Below are positions 62,412 to 64,000 of a stretch of DNA of 64,000 nt, one piece after another (position 1 is the stretch's first letter; each line of letters opens with the position of its first letter). The notes beneath the pieces are model-generated. The model was given only the letters and a program-made list of their open reading frames with translations. It made no database searches and had not been told where the DNA came from. This DNA comes from Rhizodiscina lignyota (Eukaryota; Ascomycota; Dothideomycetes; Aulographales; Rhizodiscinaceae). Location of the stretch: positions 1,922,001 to 1,986,000 of the forward strand of contig ML978121.1 in NCBI GenBank assembly GCA_010015805.1, written 5' to 3'. The translations under genes were made by a program, and so were the position numbers.

Positions 62412-62950
62412 ACTTTCTGCGTTCCCGCATCTAGTCATTTCGTTGTTCATACGATAGCGGTGATTGTGTATGTGGCGGTCGAGAAGAAATAATGACATTA
62501 TACAACTCCGAAGAAGTAACAGACAAAGTACTCTAGGTAATCGAGACGACGCCGTGACTTGTTCGCCCTATAACTTAAGAATGGATATAGTTATATGTGT
62601 TGCACCAGAGACCTGCAAGGACGGCCCATACACATATCCGATGCATTTTCAAGTGAAGTCAGAGCTGCAGAAAGACAGTTGTAAAGTGAATGTGAAGTGA
62701 AGTGAGTGTAGAGTGAAGTGAATATAGAGTGAAGTGAATATGAAGTGAAGTGAATAGAGTGACATGGGCATGGCACGTCGACGCGTCCGAAGTCGCGATT
62801 CCCGAAGAAAGCCCGCACTACTCTTGCACACTGTTGAGCTTTAACATCATACACAATACACGTTTCTCCCCACAAACAAACAACAGAATTCCTCCGTTCT
62901 GCCCAGCAAGATCATCATGGCGTGAGGTGCTCGCAATTGCTCGTCCCAAA
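62412..62950. other. Spacer with a GTGAA-type tandem repeat
   Basis: Monooxygenase 3' end, the imperfect repeat at 62684-62761, and the promoter of the last gene. No gene supported. Confidence 0.4.
62684..62761. repeat. Imperfect AGTGAAGTGAATAT minisatellite
   Basis: About five to six imperfect copies of a 13-15-bp unit built from GTGAA and GTGAATA words, 190 bp before the last gene's ATG. Confidence 0.85.
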
Positions 62951-64000
62951 ATGTTTGGAGGCAATTTCGTGCCCAATGGCACGCAAAATGATGGCAATGG
63001 TAACTTTGGCTTCACTCAAGAATGGCTTCCCACACAAGTGCTTCCTTACGGATTTCCAGGCTGGGCTCCCTACAACCCGCAAATGAGCAATGACAGTGAA
63101 CAATCTGAGCAGTTTGGCCTCGTTGAGCAAGTACAGGACCACGAGGACGACGGCGAGGCAATCAATGTAGTTTGCTCGGCTCATGTTTCGAAGCGCTTTG
63201 CTAACGAGCTCGATATATTCAGGGCGGATCAAATGGCAATAGTAAAGCCCCTACGATAATACCAGGGCTTTCCACCAGCAGTCCTTCACTTACTTCTACC
63301 TACTCTCAAGCTGTTCCCTCGGTTCCATCCAATACTCTACCAACTTCAAGCACCCCACAACCAGACAACACTGAGAGGGCTGCACGTTTACGTGCGAAGT
63401 TGATGGCTATGAGGCCGAACAGTGCGGAGCCGGGTCCTCGGCGTGGAGAAGAACTTCCTAAGACCACTATGGCAGATGTGGAGAGTCTCATTGCCGAGGA
63501 ACGAGCAGTTGCGGACAAGGTACAACAATCTTCGCCTCCGTCCTCCGCAAATGCGATTACCACAGTACAACATCAGTTGGCACAAGCAGCGACGTCTATG
63601 TCTACAAATGGCACGCACGCCGCCGTGGAGACACCCCGAGAGCAAATCCAATCTACGGAATCCCAACAAAATGCGACGTTGACTTTAACTCCCGAGCAAA
63701 ATCCTTCTCCTTCTGCCAATATAGGCGTGCGACCACACTCCCCGGGCGACAAGGCTTCTGAGGACAAAGCTAGAAATGACCAAGATAACACTGCCCAGCC
63801 AAAATGGTATGACCATGCAAACAATACAGAAGTACACCATACCGAACGCTCAACTACTCCACTGGGAACACAAAATGCACTAGCTATCGTCCGTGGACGT
63901 AAGAATGAGAATGAAGCAGCACCTGACACAATCAATGACCAGTACTCTACTGTTAACAGAGACATACACTTGGAAGAGTCGGAGCTCCCACTCCGCAGCA
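62951..64000 (+). CDS. Hypothetical disordered protein, cut by window end
   Basis: 5' part of a gene. Exon 1, 62951-63166, codes MFGGNFVPNGTQNDGNGNFG and a Tyr/Pro/Gln-rich start; an intron (GTAGTT...TTCAG) leads to exon 2 at 63223, which stays open to the window edge. At least 331 residues are visible. Most are Ser/Thr/Pro/Gln/Asn-rich and disordered. One short helix-like motif (TERAARLRAKLMAMRPN) resembles motifs in fungal nuclear RNA-related proteins, from memory, which is not enough to name it. Function and C-terminal domains lie beyond the window. Confidence 0.75.

Overview
The window looks like nuclear DNA of a filamentous ascomycete (Pezizomycotina, probably a dothideomycete; the class is a guess). 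Genes are closely packed. Introns are mostly about 50-60 nt with GTRNGT-type donors and YAG/AAG acceptors. The protein families are typical of moulds: a fungal bZIP factor, a Spd1/Dif1-type RNR inhibitor, GT34, a GPI wall protein, a NACHT-ankyrin NLR, a Baeyer-Villiger monooxygenase and a sideroflexin. I rebuilt exon structures by hand from splice signals, frame and family knowledge. Every spliced model given as complete adds up to a whole number of codons.

Layout. 1-15 kb (+): bZIP factor, long-form tRNase Z, RNR inhibitor, sideroflexin, and an X-Pro aminopeptidase whose frame runs on into a protein with two zinc clusters. 16-24 kb (+): GPI-anchored wall protein, GT34 glycosyltransferase, SDR oxidoreductase, NmrA-like protein. 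24-28 kb (+): SDA1 and the mitochondrial phosphate carrier. 28-32 kb: an accessory-looking stretch with a possible transposon-end relic, then an NLR with near-identical ankyrin repeats. 32-45 kb: a membrane protein (-), a GST (+), a decayed C2H2 zinc-finger gene (-), a BTB protein (+), an FAD monooxygenase (-) and a small hydrophilic protein (+). 45-47.5 kb has no gene I can support. 47.5-53 kb (-): APC4 and delta-COP. 53-64 kb (+): a very acidic protein, a NIPA-type magnesium transporter, a Baeyer-Villiger monooxygenase and the start of a gene cut by the window edge.

Most genes are housekeeping (tRNA 3' processing, ribosome biogenesis, COPI, APC/C, mitochondrial transport) and do not form one pathway. 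No tRNA, rRNA, CRISPR, retrovirus-like or capsid-bearing element was recognised. The most unusual items are the aminopeptidase/double zinc-cluster fusion, the NLR with high-identity repeats and a Walker A micro-exon, the zinc-finger gene with two in-frame stops, the long AUG-less open extension upstream of tRNase Z, and a PIP box in the RNR inhibitor.
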